The notes: a model not told the origin generated them from the sequence alone. 64,000 nucleotides of DNA from an uncultured Polycyclovorans sp. (GCA_936928855.1 CAKZHZ010000019.1:156086-220085); one strand, 5' to 3'; positions 41,196 through 50,764 are shown, numbered from the stretch's first letter. Numbers and translations are program-made.

Positions 41196-44042
41196 ATGAG
41201 TGGTAGCCGGTATCGCAGCTTCATCGAGTCCTCCTCGATTCAGGGTGCGAACGCACCCTATATCGAGGCGTACTACGAACAGTTCCTCGAGAACCCGGAG
41301 GCGGTCGATCCGAGCTGGCGTGCCTACTTCCGCTCCCTGGGCAGCACCGATGGCAACCGTGATGTCCCGCACAGCGAGGTCATTTCGCGGTTCGAGCGTC
41401 TGGCACGGGAGCCGCGCCGGCTGGCGGCGGCGGAAAGCGGTTTCGACGCCCAGGCGGCGGAGAAGCAGGCGGCGGTGCTGCGCCTGATCAACTACCACCG
41501 CATGCGGGGCCACCAGGTGGCCCGACTGGACCCGTTGGGGCTGCAGAAGCCCGTGTCGATCCCCGACCTTGATCCCGCCTTTCACGGACTTACGCCGGCC
41601 GACCTGGACACGGTCTTCAACACCGGCACGCTGGCCGCACAGGATCGCCTGCCGCTGCGGGAGATCATCAAGATCGTCAAGTCCGTGTACACCGACACCA
41701 TCGGTGCCGAGTACATGTATCTCACCGAGACGGCGGAAAAGCGCTGGATCCAGCGACGCCTGGAGTCGGCGGCGTTCGAGCCGAAGGTCACGCTCGAGCG
41801 CAAACCGGAGATTCTCAAACAGCTGGTGGCGGCCGAGGGGATCGAGCGCTACCTGCACACCAAGTACGTCGGACAGAAGCGCTTCTCGCTGGAGGGGGGG
41901 GAATCGCTGATCCCGGCCATGGACGAGATCCTCAACAGCTGCGCCGCCCGTGACGTCGAGGAAGTGGTCATCGGCATGGCGCACCGTGGTCGCCTGAACA
42001 TGCTGGTGAACGTGCTCGGCAAGTCGCCGAAGGACCTGTTCGCCGAGTTCGAGGGCAAGTATTCGGCAGAGACGCTGAGCCGTGCCGGCGACGTCAAGTA
42101 CCACATGGGCTTTTCCACCGATGTCGAGGTGAAGGGCAAGCGCCTGCACCTGGTGCTGGCCTTCAACCCGTCGCATCTCGAGATCGTCAACCCGGTGGTG
42201 GAGGGAAGCGTCAAGGCGCGTCAGGTGCGCCGCGACGATGAGCTGGGACAGCGCGTCGTGCCCATCCTGATCCACGGCGATGCCGCGTTTGCCGGGCAGG
42301 GCGTGGTGATGGAGACGCTGCAGCTGTCGCAGGCCAAGGGCTATGCCACCGGCGGCACCGTGCACCTGATCGTCAACAACCAGATCGGCTTCACCACACC
42401 CAACCCGATCGAGGCCGAGCTGGGACGCGAGGCGCGTACCAGCCGTTACTGCACCGACCTGGCCAAGATGCTGGAGTCGCCGGTGTTCCACGTGAACGGC
42501 GATGATCCCGAGGCGGTGTGCTTCGCCACCCGTCTGGCGGTGGACTTCCGCAATGAGTTCCACAAGGACGTGATCATCGACATCTGCTGCTACCGCAGGC
42601 TCGGGCACAACGAGGCCGATGAGCCATCGGTGACCAGCCCGCAGATGTACGAAGCGATCAAACAGCACCCCACCACCATGACCCTGTACGCGCGCCGTCT
42701 CGCCGAGGAGCAGGTGGTGAACGCCGAGGAAGCGGATGCGCTGATGCGTGCCTACCGCGAGGGGCTGGACAAGGGCGAGAACATCGTTCGCACCACCCTC
42801 GGCATGGTGGGCAACAAGTTCACGGTGAACTGGAGTGCGCATCAGAAGGGCGGCTGGGACACGCCGACCGAGACAGCGGTCAGCGCCAACATGATCCGCA
42901 ACCTGTCCACCAAGCTGCTGACGCCGCCCGAGGGGTTCTCGCTGCACAACCGCGTCGCCAAGATCTTTGATGACCGCGCCAAGATGGCCAGGGGCGAGCA
43001 GGCAATGGACTGGGGCTTCGCCGAGACCATGGCGTACGCCACCCTGGTCAATGAGGGGTTCTCGGTGCGCCTGTCCGGTCAGGACTCGCGTCGCGGGACC
43101 TTCTTCCACCGGCATGCCACCCTCTACGATGCCAAGACCGGTGAGCGCCTGACCCCGTTGTCGCGTCTGACGCCGCTGGAGCGCCGTTTCGTTGTCAACG
43201 ACACCCTGTTGTCGGAGGAAGGGGTGCTGGGCTTCGAGTATGGCTACTCGACCACCGACCCCGATTCCCTGGTGATCTGGGAAGCTCAGTTCGGTGATTT
43301 CGCCAATGGCGCACAGGTGCTGTTTGACCAGTTCATCAGCTCCGGCTTCGCCAAGTGGGGGCGCCTGTGTGGTCTGACGGTGTTCCTGCCGCACGGCTAC
43401 GAAGGCCAGGGACCCGAGCACTCTTCGGCGCGACTGGAGCGTTTTCTGCAGCTGTGCGCCGAAAACAATCAGCAGGTCTGTGTGCCCTCGACGCCCGCGC
43501 AGATGTTCCACATGCTGCGGCGTCAGATGAAGCGCAGCCTCAAGCTGCCGCTGGTGGTGATGACCCCCAAGAGTCTGCTGCGTCACCCGCTGTCGGTGTC
43601 CAATCTCGACGAGCTGACGCAGGGGCGCTTCCAGCCCGTGATCCATGATCAGGCGGTCGACCCCAAGAAGGTTGATCGCATCGTGTTCTGCTCCGGCAAG
43701 GTCTATTTCGATCTCTACCAGACGCGTGAGAAGGAAGGCCTGAAGAACGTCGCACTGGTTCGGATCGAGCAGCTCTACCCGTTCCCGCACGAGGATTACG
43801 AGGCCGCACTTGCCATGTTCCCCAAGGCCAAGACCGTGGTCTGGTGTCAGGAAGAGCCCGAGAACCAGGGCGCCTGGTATCAGATCAAGCACCGGTTGGC
43901 GGCCTACCTGGGACCCAAGCATCAGCTGCGCTACGCCACCCGCAAGGGCAGCGCCACCACTGCGGTGGGCTATCTCAAGGTCCACAACAAACAACAGGAA
44001 GAAGTCATCAACGCCGCCTTGCACGAAGGGCTGGTGATGTGA
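41196..44042 (+). CDS. sucA: 2-oxoglutarate dehydrogenase E1 component
   Basis: A 948-residue thiamine-diphosphate enzyme that decarboxylates 2-oxoglutarate in the TCA cycle and passes the succinyl group to the lipoyl arm of SucB. The N-terminal peripheral-binding segment 'SIQGANAPYIEAYYEQFL' is followed by the ThDP domain ('GMAHRGRLNMLVNVLGK', 'LIHGDAAFAGQGVVMETLQL'), the metal/ThDP region 'NNQIGFTT' and a transketolase-like pyrimidine domain. The C-terminal part ends 'NKQQEEVINAAL'. The length is typical. sucB follows 52 bp later. Confidence 0.97.
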   Translation: MSGSRYRSFIESSSIQGANAPYIEAYYEQFLENPEAVDPSWRAYFRSLGSTDGNRDVPHSEVISRFERLAREPRRLAAAESGFDAQAAEKQAAVLRLINYHRMRGHQVARLDPLGLQKPVSIPDLDPAFHGLTPADLDTVFNTGTLAAQDRLPLREIIKIVKSVYTDTIGAEYMYLTETAEKRWIQRRLESAAFEPKVTLERKPEILKQLVAAEGIERYLHTKYVGQKRFSLEGGESLIPAMDEILNSCAARDVEEVVIGMAHRGRLNMLVNVLGKSPKDLFAEFEGKYSAETLSRAGDVKYHMGFSTDVEVKGKRLHLVLAFNPSHLEIVNPVVEGSVKARQVRRDDELGQRVVPILIHGDAAFAGQGVVMETLQLSQAKGYATGGTVHLIVNNQIGFTTPNPIEAELGREARTSRYCTDLAKMLESPVFHVNGDDPEAVCFATRLAVDFRNEFHKDVIIDICCYRRLGHNEADEPSVTSPQMYEAIKQHPTTMTLYARRLAEEQVVNAEEADALMRAYREGLDKGENIVRTTLGMVGNKFTVNWSAHQKGGWDTPTETAVSANMIRNLSTKLLTPPEGFSLHNRVAKIFDDRAKMARGEQAMDWGFAETMAYATLVNEGFSVRLSGQDSRRGTFFHRHATLYDAKTGERLTPLSRLTPLERRFVVNDTLLSEEGVLGFEYGYSTTDPDSLVIWEAQFGDFANGAQVLFDQFISSGFAKWGRLCGLTVFLPHGYEGQGPEHSSARLERFLQLCAENNQQVCVPSTPAQMFHMLRRQMKRSLKLPLVVMTPKSLLRHPLSVSNLDELTQGRFQPVIHDQAVDPKKVDRIVFCSGKVYFDLYQTREKEGLKNVALVRIEQLYPFPHEDYEAALAMFPKAKTVVWCQEEPENQGAWYQIKHRLAAYLGPKHQLRYATRKGSATTAVGYLKVHNKQQEEVINAALHEGLVM

Positions 44043-44094
44043 GGCGTTTTTCCTCGAACAACCCTCCCGGAACGCATAACCCTAAGGACACACA

Positions 44095-45315
44095 ATGAGT
44101 ATCGAGATCAAGGTGCCGCAACTGCCCGAATCGGTGTCGTCGGCGACAGTGGCCACTTGGCATGTGAAGGTTGGCGACAGTGTCAGCCGCGATCAGAACC
44201 TCCTCGACCTGGAGACGGACAAGGTCATGCTGGAAGTGCCGGCCACGGAGTCCGGCACCCTGAGCGAGATCCGGGTCAAGGATGGCGATACCGTCCAGGC
44301 GGGGGATGTCCTGGCGGTGCTGACGCCGGGCGAAGCCAAGGCGGCGGCCGGCGACGACAAGCCGGCACCGGCCGCCAAGGCGGAAACCGCTGCCCCCGCC
44401 GCGACGACGGCATCGGCCGAAGGCCAGTCGCCGGCCGTGCGCAAGCTGCTGTCCGAGCTCGGGCTGTCGGCCGGTGACATCAGCGGATCCGGCAAGGGTG
44501 GACGTCTGACGGTGGAAGACGTGAAGGCGCATGCCGATAAGCAGAAGGCAGCGCCAAAGGCCGATGCCCCCAAGGCCCCGGCGTCCGCACCGGCACCGCG
44601 TCCTGCCGCCGGCAGCCGTGAGGAGCAACGCGTCCCGATGACCCGCATCCGTGCGCGCATCGCCGAGCGGCTGGTCGAGGCGCAGTCCACTGCCGCCATG
44701 CTCACCACCTTCAATGAAGTGGACCTGCAGGCTGTCAACGAGCTGCGTGCGCGCTACAAGGGCGATTTCGAGAAGGCGCACGGCGTCAAACTGGGCTTCA
44801 TGAGCTTCTTTGTGAAGGCAGCCGTCGAGGCGCTGAAGAAGTACCCGGTAGTGAACGCCTCGGTCGACGGTGGCGACATCATCTATCACGGCTATTACGA
44901 CATCGGCATCGCCGTTTCGGGGCCGCGCGGGCTGGTGGTTCCCATTCTTCGTGACGTCGATCAGATGAGTTTCGCCGACGTCGAGAAGACCATCGCCGAG
45001 TTCGGCTCCCGCGCGCGGGAGAACAAGCTGACCATGGAGGACCTCACGGGGGGAACCTTCAGCATCACCAACGGCGGCATCTTCGGCTCGATGATGTCGA
45101 CACCGATTCTGAACCCGCCGCAGAGTGCGATTCTCGGGATGCACGGCATCACCGAGCGTCCGGTGGTGGTCAATGGCGAGATCGTGATCCGGCCCATGAT
45201 GTATCTGGCCATGACCTACGATCACCGCATCATCGACGGCCGCGAAGCCGTGCTGGCCCTACGCACCATCAAGGAGTGCCTGGAAGACCCGGCGAAGCTG
45301 CTGCTGCAGCTCTGA
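44095..45315 (+). CDS. sucB: 2-oxoglutarate dehydrogenase E2 (dihydrolipoyl succinyltransferase)
   Basis: A 406-residue acyltransferase. The lipoyl domain (residues 1-80) has Lys43 in 'LETDKVMLEVPA'; an Ala/Pro-rich linker leads to the E1/E3-binding domain 'AVRKLLSELGLSAGDISGSGK', a second linker, and the catalytic domain (about 175-406) with the His in 'MTYDHRIIDGREAV'. It forms the core of the complex with SucA and Lpd, which flank it. sucC/sucD, common next genes, are not present; lpd follows directly. Confidence 0.97.
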   Translation: MSIEIKVPQLPESVSSATVATWHVKVGDSVSRDQNLLDLETDKVMLEVPATESGTLSEIRVKDGDTVQAGDVLAVLTPGEAKAAAGDDKPAPAAKAETAAPAATTASAEGQSPAVRKLLSELGLSAGDISGSGKGGRLTVEDVKAHADKQKAAPKADAPKAPASAPAPRPAAGSREEQRVPMTRIRARIAERLVEAQSTAAMLTTFNEVDLQAVNELRARYKGDFEKAHGVKLGFMSFFVKAAVEALKKYPVVNASVDGGDIIYHGYYDIGIAVSGPRGLVVPILRDVDQMSFADVEKTIAEFGSRARENKLTMEDLTGGTFSITNGGIFGSMMSTPILNPPQSAILGMHGITERPVVVNGEIVIRPMMYLAMTYDHRIIDGREAVLALRTIKECLEDPAKLLLQL

Positions 45316-45344
45316 GTCCCCCCGCATTCCGGAGAACCCAACCC

Positions 45345-46799
45345 ATGAGTGACAGTTTCGATGTAATCGTCATCGGTGGCGGTACCGGGGGATACCCCGC
45401 CGCCATTCGTGCCGGCCAGCTCGGCATGAAGACCGCCTGTATCAACGCCTGGCTCAATCGTGACGGCAAGCCGGCCTACGGCGGCACCTGCCTGAACGCC
45501 GGGTGCATCCCCTCCAAGGCCCTGCTGGAGTCCTCGGAGATGGTGCACAAGGCTCAGCATGAGCTGAAACTGCATGGCATCGAGACGGGCGATGTGACGT
45601 TTGATCTCGGCACCATGCAGGCACGCAAGAACAAGATCAGCAGCGGCCTGACCGGCGGAATCGGCATGCTGTTCAAGTCCAACGGCGTCACTGGCCTGGA
45701 AGGCTGGGCGAAGCTGCTCGGAGACGGCAAGGTGGCGTTCACCTCGCATGCCGGTGAGACGCGTGAGCTGTCGGCCAAGCACATCATCATTGCCACTGGC
45801 TCCGAGCCGATCGAACTGAAGAAGATCGCGCCCTTCGACCACGAGGTGATCGTCGATTCCTGGGATGCGCTGGATTTCACCGAGGTGCCCAAGCGTCTCG
45901 GCATCATCGGTGCGGGGGTGATCGGCGTCGAGCTGGGCAGCGTCTGGTCGCGCCTCGGGGCCGAGACCGTGATCCTTGAGGCCATGGAGCAGTTTCTGCC
46001 GATGGTGGATGCCGCCATCGCCAAGGATGCACAGCGGCAGTTCACCAAGCAGGGCCTGGATATCCGGCTCGGCGCCAAGGTGAGCGGCACCAAGGTTGTC
46101 GGCAAGGGCAAGAAGCGACAGGTCGAGGTCAGCTTCGAGCAGGGCGGCAAGACGCACACGGAAACCTTCGACAAGCTGATTGTCGCCGTCGGCCGCCGCC
46201 CGTTCACCGAGCGCCTGGGCGCCGCAGAGGTCGGACTGGCGCTGGATGAGCGCGGCTTCATCAAGGTGGACGCGCACTATCGCACCAACCTCGCGGGCGT
46301 GTACGCGACCGGTGATGTGATCGGCGGCGCGATGCTGGCTCACAAGGCCATCGAGGAAGGGGTGGCCCTGGTCGAGCAGCTGCACGGCGAGCATACCCAG
46401 GTCAACTACAAGGCGGTGCCCAGCGTGATCTACACCGCCCCCGAGATCGCCTGGGTGGGACTCAGCGAAGCTCAGGCGCGCGAGCAGGGCTTCGAGGTCA
46501 AGGTGGGGGCCACGCCGTTTGCGGCCAATGGACGCGCCAAGGCGCTTGAAGCCGCCAATGGCAGCATCAAAGTGATTGCCGATGCCAAGACGGATCGCAT
46601 TCTCGGGGTGCACATGAGCGGGCCGTACGTCTCGGAACTGCTTGCCGAAGCGGTGCTGGCGCTGGAGTTTGCCGCCACCTGCGAAGATATCGCGCTGACC
46701 ATGCACGGCCACCCGACGCTGTCCGAGAATTTCCATGAAGCGGTGCTGTCGGTGGACGGCCGCGCCATTCACGCCATCAACAAGAAGAAGGCCGCCTGA
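45345..46799 (+). CDS. lpdA: Dihydrolipoyl dehydrogenase (E3)
   Basis: A 484-residue flavoprotein disulfide reductase that reoxidises the lipoyl groups of 2-oxo acid dehydrogenases. The FAD motif 'IVIGGGTGGYPAA' is at residues 8-20, the redox cysteines 49 and 54 are in 'GGTCLNAGCIPSKAL', and the catalytic His-Glu of the partner subunit lies in 'MHGHPTLSENFHE'. The ATG has GGAGAA 8-14 bp upstream. The place directly after sucB indicates it serves this complex, though Lpd proteins are often shared with pyruvate dehydrogenase. Confidence 0.96.
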   Translation: MSDSFDVIVIGGGTGGYPAAIRAGQLGMKTACINAWLNRDGKPAYGGTCLNAGCIPSKALLESSEMVHKAQHELKLHGIETGDVTFDLGTMQARKNKISSGLTGGIGMLFKSNGVTGLEGWAKLLGDGKVAFTSHAGETRELSAKHIIIATGSEPIELKKIAPFDHEVIVDSWDALDFTEVPKRLGIIGAGVIGVELGSVWSRLGAETVILEAMEQFLPMVDAAIAKDAQRQFTKQGLDIRLGAKVSGTKVVGKGKKRQVEVSFEQGGKTHTETFDKLIVAVGRRPFTERLGAAEVGLALDERGFIKVDAHYRTNLAGVYATGDVIGGAMLAHKAIEEGVALVEQLHGEHTQVNYKAVPSVIYTAPEIAWVGLSEAQAREQGFEVKVGATPFAANGRAKALEAANGSIKVIADAKTDRILGVHMSGPYVSELLAEAVLALEFAATCEDIALTMHGHPTLSENFHEAVLSVDGRAIHAINKKKAA

Positions 46800-46821
46800 G
46801 GCGGTCGTGGAGTCTTTTCGA

Positions 46822-47397
46822 ATGAAACTGCGTGTGTTGTGCAGTGCCCTGGCAGCCCTGATGATGACCGGTACCGCCGCTGCGGCCGTGGTGGACGTCA
46901 ACCTCGGGGATGACAGCTTTTCCGGCAAGTTCTCGGGGCCGTTGCCCAAAATGGGCGGCAGTGGCGCCCAATATGATCTGGGCGTGCTGGTACGACCGGA
47001 TGATGACCCCGACCTGCTGCAGGTTTACGGGGGCTTCCTGCTCACCGGCGATGCCGGTGCCCGGGACTTCGACCTGGCGGCGGGCCTTGGCGGCCGCCTG
47101 ATCTACATTGACCGGGACGTGGTGGATGGCGGCGTGTTCGCTCTCGGGGGGCAGCTGGAGGCGCGGCTGCCGCAGGCCAATCGCGTCAGTTTCAGTGCCT
47201 ATGGCTACTATGCGCCGAGCATCACCTCCTTCGCCGACTTCGATGGCTACACCGAAATCGGGGGCGACATTGGCTACGAAGTGATCCGGGGAGGTTCGAT
47301 CTATATCGGCGGTCGTTACATCCGGCATGACTACGATCAGTTCGGCAAGGACACCGCCGACAACGGCATGCATGTCGGCCTGCGACTGAAGTTCTGA
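46822..47397 (+). CDS. YfaZ family outer-membrane protein
   Basis: A 191-residue exported beta-barrel protein. The signal peptide ends near 'GTAAAAV' (residues 1-22), and the rest alternates in short strands ending in 'NGMHVGLRLKF', with a terminal aromatic residue as expected for an outer-membrane barrel. The pattern 'YDLGVLVRPDDDPDLLQVYGGFLLTG' resembles YfaZ proteins, whose function is unknown. The ATG has GGAG at 46809. It lies between lpd and yebC and may be transcribed from the sucA operon. Confidence 0.78.
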   Translation: MKLRVLCSALAALMMTGTAAAAVVDVNLGDDSFSGKFSGPLPKMGGSGAQYDLGVLVRPDDDPDLLQVYGGFLLTGDAGARDFDLAAGLGGRLIYIDRDVVDGGVFALGGQLEARLPQANRVSFSAYGYYAPSITSFADFDGYTEIGGDIGYEVIRGGSIYIGGRYIRHDYDQFGKDTADNGMHVGLRLKF

Positions 47398-47406
47398 GGA
47401 CTGCCG

Positions 47407-48120
47407 ATGGGTCGTGGACCGAGTATTGCCGCCCGCAAGGGCGCTTCCGACGCCCAGCGTGGGCGTCTGTTCACCAAGCTGATCCGGGAAATCTCGATGG
47501 CCGCCCGCACCGGCGGAGTCGACCCGGACACCAACGGCCGTCTCAGCCTTGCGGTGGCCAAGGCGCTCGGCGCCAACATGCCGAAGGACACCATCGAGCG
47601 CGCGATCAAGCGTGCGGCCGGTGAGGGTGCCGATGCCACCCAGGAAATCCGCTACGAGGGCTACGCCCCGGGCGGGGTGGCGGTGATGGTCGACTGCATG
47701 ACCGACAACCCCACGCGTACGGTGGCCGAAGTTCGCCATGCGTTTTCCAAGCATGGCGGCAGCCTTGGCACCAGCGGATCGGTCGCCTATCTGTTCAGCG
47801 AACAGGGGCAGCTGCTGATCGAGACTGCGGCTGACGCCGCGCTGGAGGAGCGCATTCTCGAAGCCGCGCTGGAAGCGGGCGCCGAGGACGTGATCAGCGA
47901 GGACGGCTACACCGAGGTGGTGACGGCGCCGGCGGACTTTGCCAGCGTCAAGGCGGCCCTGGACGCCTTGACGCTGACGTATGTCGAAGCCTCCGTTGGG
48001 CAGCGTGCGGCCACCCAGGTGGCGGTGGCCGGCGAGGACGCGGAGACCGTTTCCAAGCTTCTCGAGCGGCTGGAGGCACTGGACGATGTCCAGGAGGTCT
48101 ACAGCAACGCCGAGCTGTGA
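47407..48120 (+). CDS. yebC: YebC/PmpR family regulatory or translation factor
   Basis: A 237-residue protein of the YebC/PmpR family. The N-terminal block 'GRGPSIAARKGASDAQRGRLFTKLIREISMAAR' and 'DTIERAIKRAAGEGADATQEIRYEGYAPGGVA' are characteristic. Members have been described as transcription regulators and, for one subgroup, as factors that relieve ribosome stalling at proline-rich sequences. It leads directly into ruvC, as in many proteobacteria: ruvC starts 4 bp after its stop. Confidence 0.94.
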   Translation: MGRGPSIAARKGASDAQRGRLFTKLIREISMAARTGGVDPDTNGRLSLAVAKALGANMPKDTIERAIKRAAGEGADATQEIRYEGYAPGGVAVMVDCMTDNPTRTVAEVRHAFSKHGGSLGTSGSVAYLFSEQGQLLIETAADAALEERILEAALEAGAEDVISEDGYTEVVTAPADFASVKAALDALTLTYVEASVGQRAATQVAVAGEDAETVSKLLERLEALDDVQEVYSNAEL

Positions 48121-48124
48121 TCCC

Positions 48125-48634
48125 TTGACGATCATTCTGGGGATTGACCCGGGTTCGCGGCAGACCGGCTTCGGGGTGATTGCGGTGGACGGCCAGCACC
48201 ACCGGTTGGTGGAGTGGGGCCGTATCCGCAGCATTGATGGCTCCATGGCGGAACGACTGCGGACCATCTTCGAGTCGGTCAGCGCGGTGGTACAGCGCAC
48301 CCGGCCCGATGAAGCCGCACTGGAGGAGACCTTCGTCAACAAGGTCAACGCCGCCAGCGCCCTGGTGCTCGGCCAGGCCCGCGGAGCCGCCTTCTGTGCC
48401 CTGGGCGCAGCCGGACTGACGGTGGCCGAGTACCAGCCTTCGCAGGTCAAGCAGGCGGTGACCGGCAGTGGGCGCGCCGATAAGGCCCAGGTGCAGCAGA
48501 TGGTGAAGCTGCTGCTGCGGCTGGACGCCGTGCCGCCCACCGACGCGGCCGATGCCCTGGCAGTGGCGATCACCCACGCTCAGGTTCGGCGCATGCGCGC
48601 CAGCGGACTTGCCGCCAAGGGCTCGTGGAAATGA
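48125..48634 (+). CDS. ruvC: Holliday junction resolvase RuvC (TTG start)
   Basis: A 169-residue endonuclease that cuts four-way junctions. The acidic catalytic residues are in 'GIDPGSRQTGFG' (Asp7), 'AALEETFVNK' (Glu about 67) and 'TDAADALAVAITHAQ' (two Asp residues about 138-141). The start codon is a TTG giving 'MTIILGIDPG', which aligns with RuvC N-termini; no ATG or GTG fits. The start lies 4 bp after yebC. It works with RuvAB, encoded directly downstream. Confidence 0.93.
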   Translation: MTIILGIDPGSRQTGFGVIAVDGQHHRLVEWGRIRSIDGSMAERLRTIFESVSAVVQRTRPDEAALEETFVNKVNAASALVLGQARGAAFCALGAAGLTVAEYQPSQVKQAVTGSGRADKAQVQQMVKLLLRLDAVPPTDAADALAVAITHAQVRRMRASGLAAKGSWK

Positions 48635-48698
48635 GGGAACTGCACCTTGGCTGCGGCGATGACGTAGGCTCGCGTTTTGTTCATCAGGAATCCCGCCC

Positions 48699-49289
48699 AT
48701 GATCGGTCGGCTCACCGGTACGCTGGTCGCCAAGCAGCCGCCCTGGCTGGTCCTCGATGTCGGCGGCGTCGGCTACGAGGTGGAAGCCCCGATGTCGACC
48801 TTCTACAAGCTGCCGGCAACCGGCGAAAAGCTCACCTTGCAGACCCATCTGACGGTGCGCGAGGACGCCCACCTCCTGTTCGGATTTGCCACGACGGCAG
48901 AGAAGACCCTGTTCCGGGAGTTGATCCGGGTATCGGCCATCGGCCCCAAGCTGGCCCTGGCCATTCTTTCGGGGATTTCGGTCGAGGAGTTCTGGCAGGT
49001 CGTGCGTGCCGGTGACACCGTCCGTTTCTCCAAGCTACCGGGGATCGGCAAGAAAACCGCAGAGCGCCTGGTGGTGGAAATGCGTGACAAGGCCGGGCAG
49101 GGCGCAGTTCCGGGGCGTGGCACCGCCGGTCAGGCGGTCGCCATGGGGCCGCTGCAGGAGGCCCGCTCGGCACTGACGGCGCTGGGATACAAGCCCACCG
49201 AGGTGGACCGGCTGACCGATGCGGTATATGAAGATGGCATGCGGACCGAGCAGATCATTCAGGAAGCGCTCAAGCGCGCGGCACGATGA
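48699..49289 (+). CDS. ruvA: Holliday junction branch migration protein RuvA
   Basis: A 196-residue protein that binds Holliday junctions as a tetramer. The OB-fold domain I ('MIGRLTGTLVAKQPPWLVLDVGGVGYEV') is followed by the helix-hairpin-helix domain with 'SAIGPKLALAILSGIS' and 'LPGIGKKTAERLVVEMRDK', and domain III after a linker ('ALTALGYKPTEVDRLT') contacts RuvB. The stop overlaps the ruvB start by 4 bp. The 64-bp gap after ruvC holds only its ribosome binding site. Confidence 0.95.
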   Translation: MIGRLTGTLVAKQPPWLVLDVGGVGYEVEAPMSTFYKLPATGEKLTLQTHLTVREDAHLLFGFATTAEKTLFRELIRVSAIGPKLALAILSGISVEEFWQVVRAGDTVRFSKLPGIGKKTAERLVVEMRDKAGQGAVPGRGTAGQAVAMGPLQEARSALTALGYKPTEVDRLTDAVYEDGMRTEQIIQEALKRAAR

Positions 49290-50329
49290 GCCAGGGCGAG
49301 CACGAGGAACGCTTGCTATCGGCCGGCGCGCGTGGCGAGGATGAGCGTCTTGAACGTGCCATCCGGCCGCAGATGCTGGCCGATTACGTGGGGCAGCCCC
49401 GCGTGGTGGAGCAGATGGGCATCGCCATCGAAGCCGCCCGGCGGCGCGCCGAGGCGCTGGACCATGTGCTGATTTTCGGGCCGCCAGGGCTCGGCAAGAC
49501 CACCCTGGCCCACATTCTGGCGCACGAAATGGGGGTCAATCTGCGACAGACCTCGGGTCCGGTGCTGGAGCGCGCCGGTGATCTCGCCGCCTTGCTGACC
49601 AATCTCGAACCGCATGACCTGCTGTTCGTCGATGAGATTCACCGGCTGTCGCCGGTGGTCGAGGAGGTGCTGTACCCGGCGATGGAGGATTACCAGCTCG
49701 ATATCGTGATCGGCGAAGGTCCTGCGGCCCGGTCAATCCGGCTCGATCTGCCCCCTTTCACGCTGGTGGGGGCGACCACCCGTGCCGGCAGCCTGACCAG
49801 CCCGCTTCGCGATCGTTTCGGGATCGTGCAGCGGCTTGAGTTCTACTCCGAGACGGACCTGACCCAGATCGTTGCGCGTGCGGCGTCCATTCTGCAGGTG
49901 CCGATGGAAGGTGACGGTGCCCGTGAGATCGCGCGACGCGCGCGCGGGACCCCCCGTATTGCCAACCGCCTGCTGCGACGGGTGCGGGACTACGCCGAAG
50001 TACGCGGGGCCGGCGTGATTTCGTCCGATGTGGCGGGGCAGGCGCTGAAGTTGCTGGAAGTGGATACCAATGGCTTTGACCTGATGGATCGGCGACTGCT
50101 GATGGCGCTGATCGAGCGTTTCGAGGGCGGCCCAGCCGGGCTCGACAATCTGGCCGCCGCCATCGGTGAGTCCCGCGACACCATCGAGGATGTGATCGAA
50201 CCATTCCTGATTCAGCAGGGATACCTGATGCGGACGCCGCGCGGACGTGTGGCCGGTCGTCTGGCGTACCAGCACTATGGTCTCAAAATGCCCGAGCGAC
50301 TGTCGGTCCCGGACCTGTTCAGCGAATGA
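49286..50329 (+). CDS. ruvB: Holliday junction branch migration helicase RuvB
   Basis: A 347-residue AAA+ motor. Walker A 'GPPGLGKTTLAH' is at about residues 65-76, Walker B 'LLFVDEIHRLSPVVEEVLY' near 113, sensor 1 'GATTRAGSLTSPLRDRF' and the arginine-finger region follow, and the C-terminal winged helix contains 'IEPFLIQQGYLMRTPRGR'. It drives branch migration with RuvA. Its stop overlaps the ybgC start. Confidence 0.97.
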   Translation: MSQGEHEERLLSAGARGEDERLERAIRPQMLADYVGQPRVVEQMGIAIEAARRRAEALDHVLIFGPPGLGKTTLAHILAHEMGVNLRQTSGPVLERAGDLAALLTNLEPHDLLFVDEIHRLSPVVEEVLYPAMEDYQLDIVIGEGPAARSIRLDLPPFTLVGATTRAGSLTSPLRDRFGIVQRLEFYSETDLTQIVARAASILQVPMEGDGAREIARRARGTPRIANRLLRRVRDYAEVRGAGVISSDVAGQALKLLEVDTNGFDLMDRRLLMALIERFEGGPAGLDNLAAAIGESRDTIEDVIEPFLIQQGYLMRTPRGRVAGRLAYQHYGLKMPERLSVPDLFSE

Positions 50330-50718
50330 GCCGCCGATTCGACTGGCCCGTAAGGGTTTACTACGAGGACACCGACGCCAGCGGCGTGGTCTACCACGCC
50401 AACTATCTTCGCTGGCTGGAACGTGCCCGTACCGAATGGTTGCGTGCGCTCGGCGGGCACCAGCAGCAGATGCTGGAAGCGGCCGATGTCGCCTTCACCG
50501 TGTCACACCTGGAGATCCACTACCGGCGGCCGGCACGACTGGACGATCAGTTGCGGGTGGAAACCGAGGTGGTCGAGGTGAAGCGCGCCAGTCTGCGCTT
50601 CCTCCAGCGGCTCTACCGGGAGGCCGATGGCGAACTTCTCGCCGAGGCCAGGGTCCGAGCCGGGTGTGTGGACTACAAAAATTTTCGTCCGCGCGCGCTA
50701 CCGCCGCTCTCGTTTTAG
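50326..50718 (+). CDS. ybgC: Tol-Pal system acyl-CoA thioesterase YbgC
   Basis: A 130-residue hot-dog thioesterase. The catalytic Asp is in 'YYEDTDASGVVYHANYLRW', near residue 17, and 'ERARTEWLRALG' follows. YbgC opens the tol-pal cluster in most gammaproteobacteria and hydrolyses short acyl-CoA or acyl-ACP in phospholipid metabolism. Its start overlaps the ruvB stop by 4 bp, so the Tol cluster here begins within the ruv operon. Confidence 0.94.
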   Translation: MSRRFDWPVRVYYEDTDASGVVYHANYLRWLERARTEWLRALGGHQQQMLEAADVAFTVSHLEIHYRRPARLDDQLRVETEVVEVKRASLRFLQRLYREADGELLAEARVRAGCVDYKNFRPRALPPLSF

Positions 50719-50751
50719 TTCAGAATATGCCGTCAATGCGGGCGTTTTCAG

Positions 50752-50764
50752 CGGTGTTACACCG
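50752..50764. promoter_or_regulatory. Palindrome upstream of tolQ
   Basis: CGGTGT-T-ACACCG, a perfect 6-bp inverted repeat with a single-base centre in the 116-bp gap between ybgC and tolQ, followed by a weaker GCGGG/CCCGC hairpin at 50771-50784. The gap suggests a separate tolQ promoter; this site may be an operator. The symmetry is seen, the role is inferred. Confidence 0.35.

Noticed and set aside
41145..44024. A 959-codon open frame antisense to sucA
   Set aside because: It is the complement of a conserved gene in high-GC DNA; composition is rich in His, Gly, Arg and Leu without domain motifs or a ribosome binding site.
45222..46949. A 575-codon open frame antisense to lpd
   Set aside because: Same reason: fully explained by codon bias of the sense gene.
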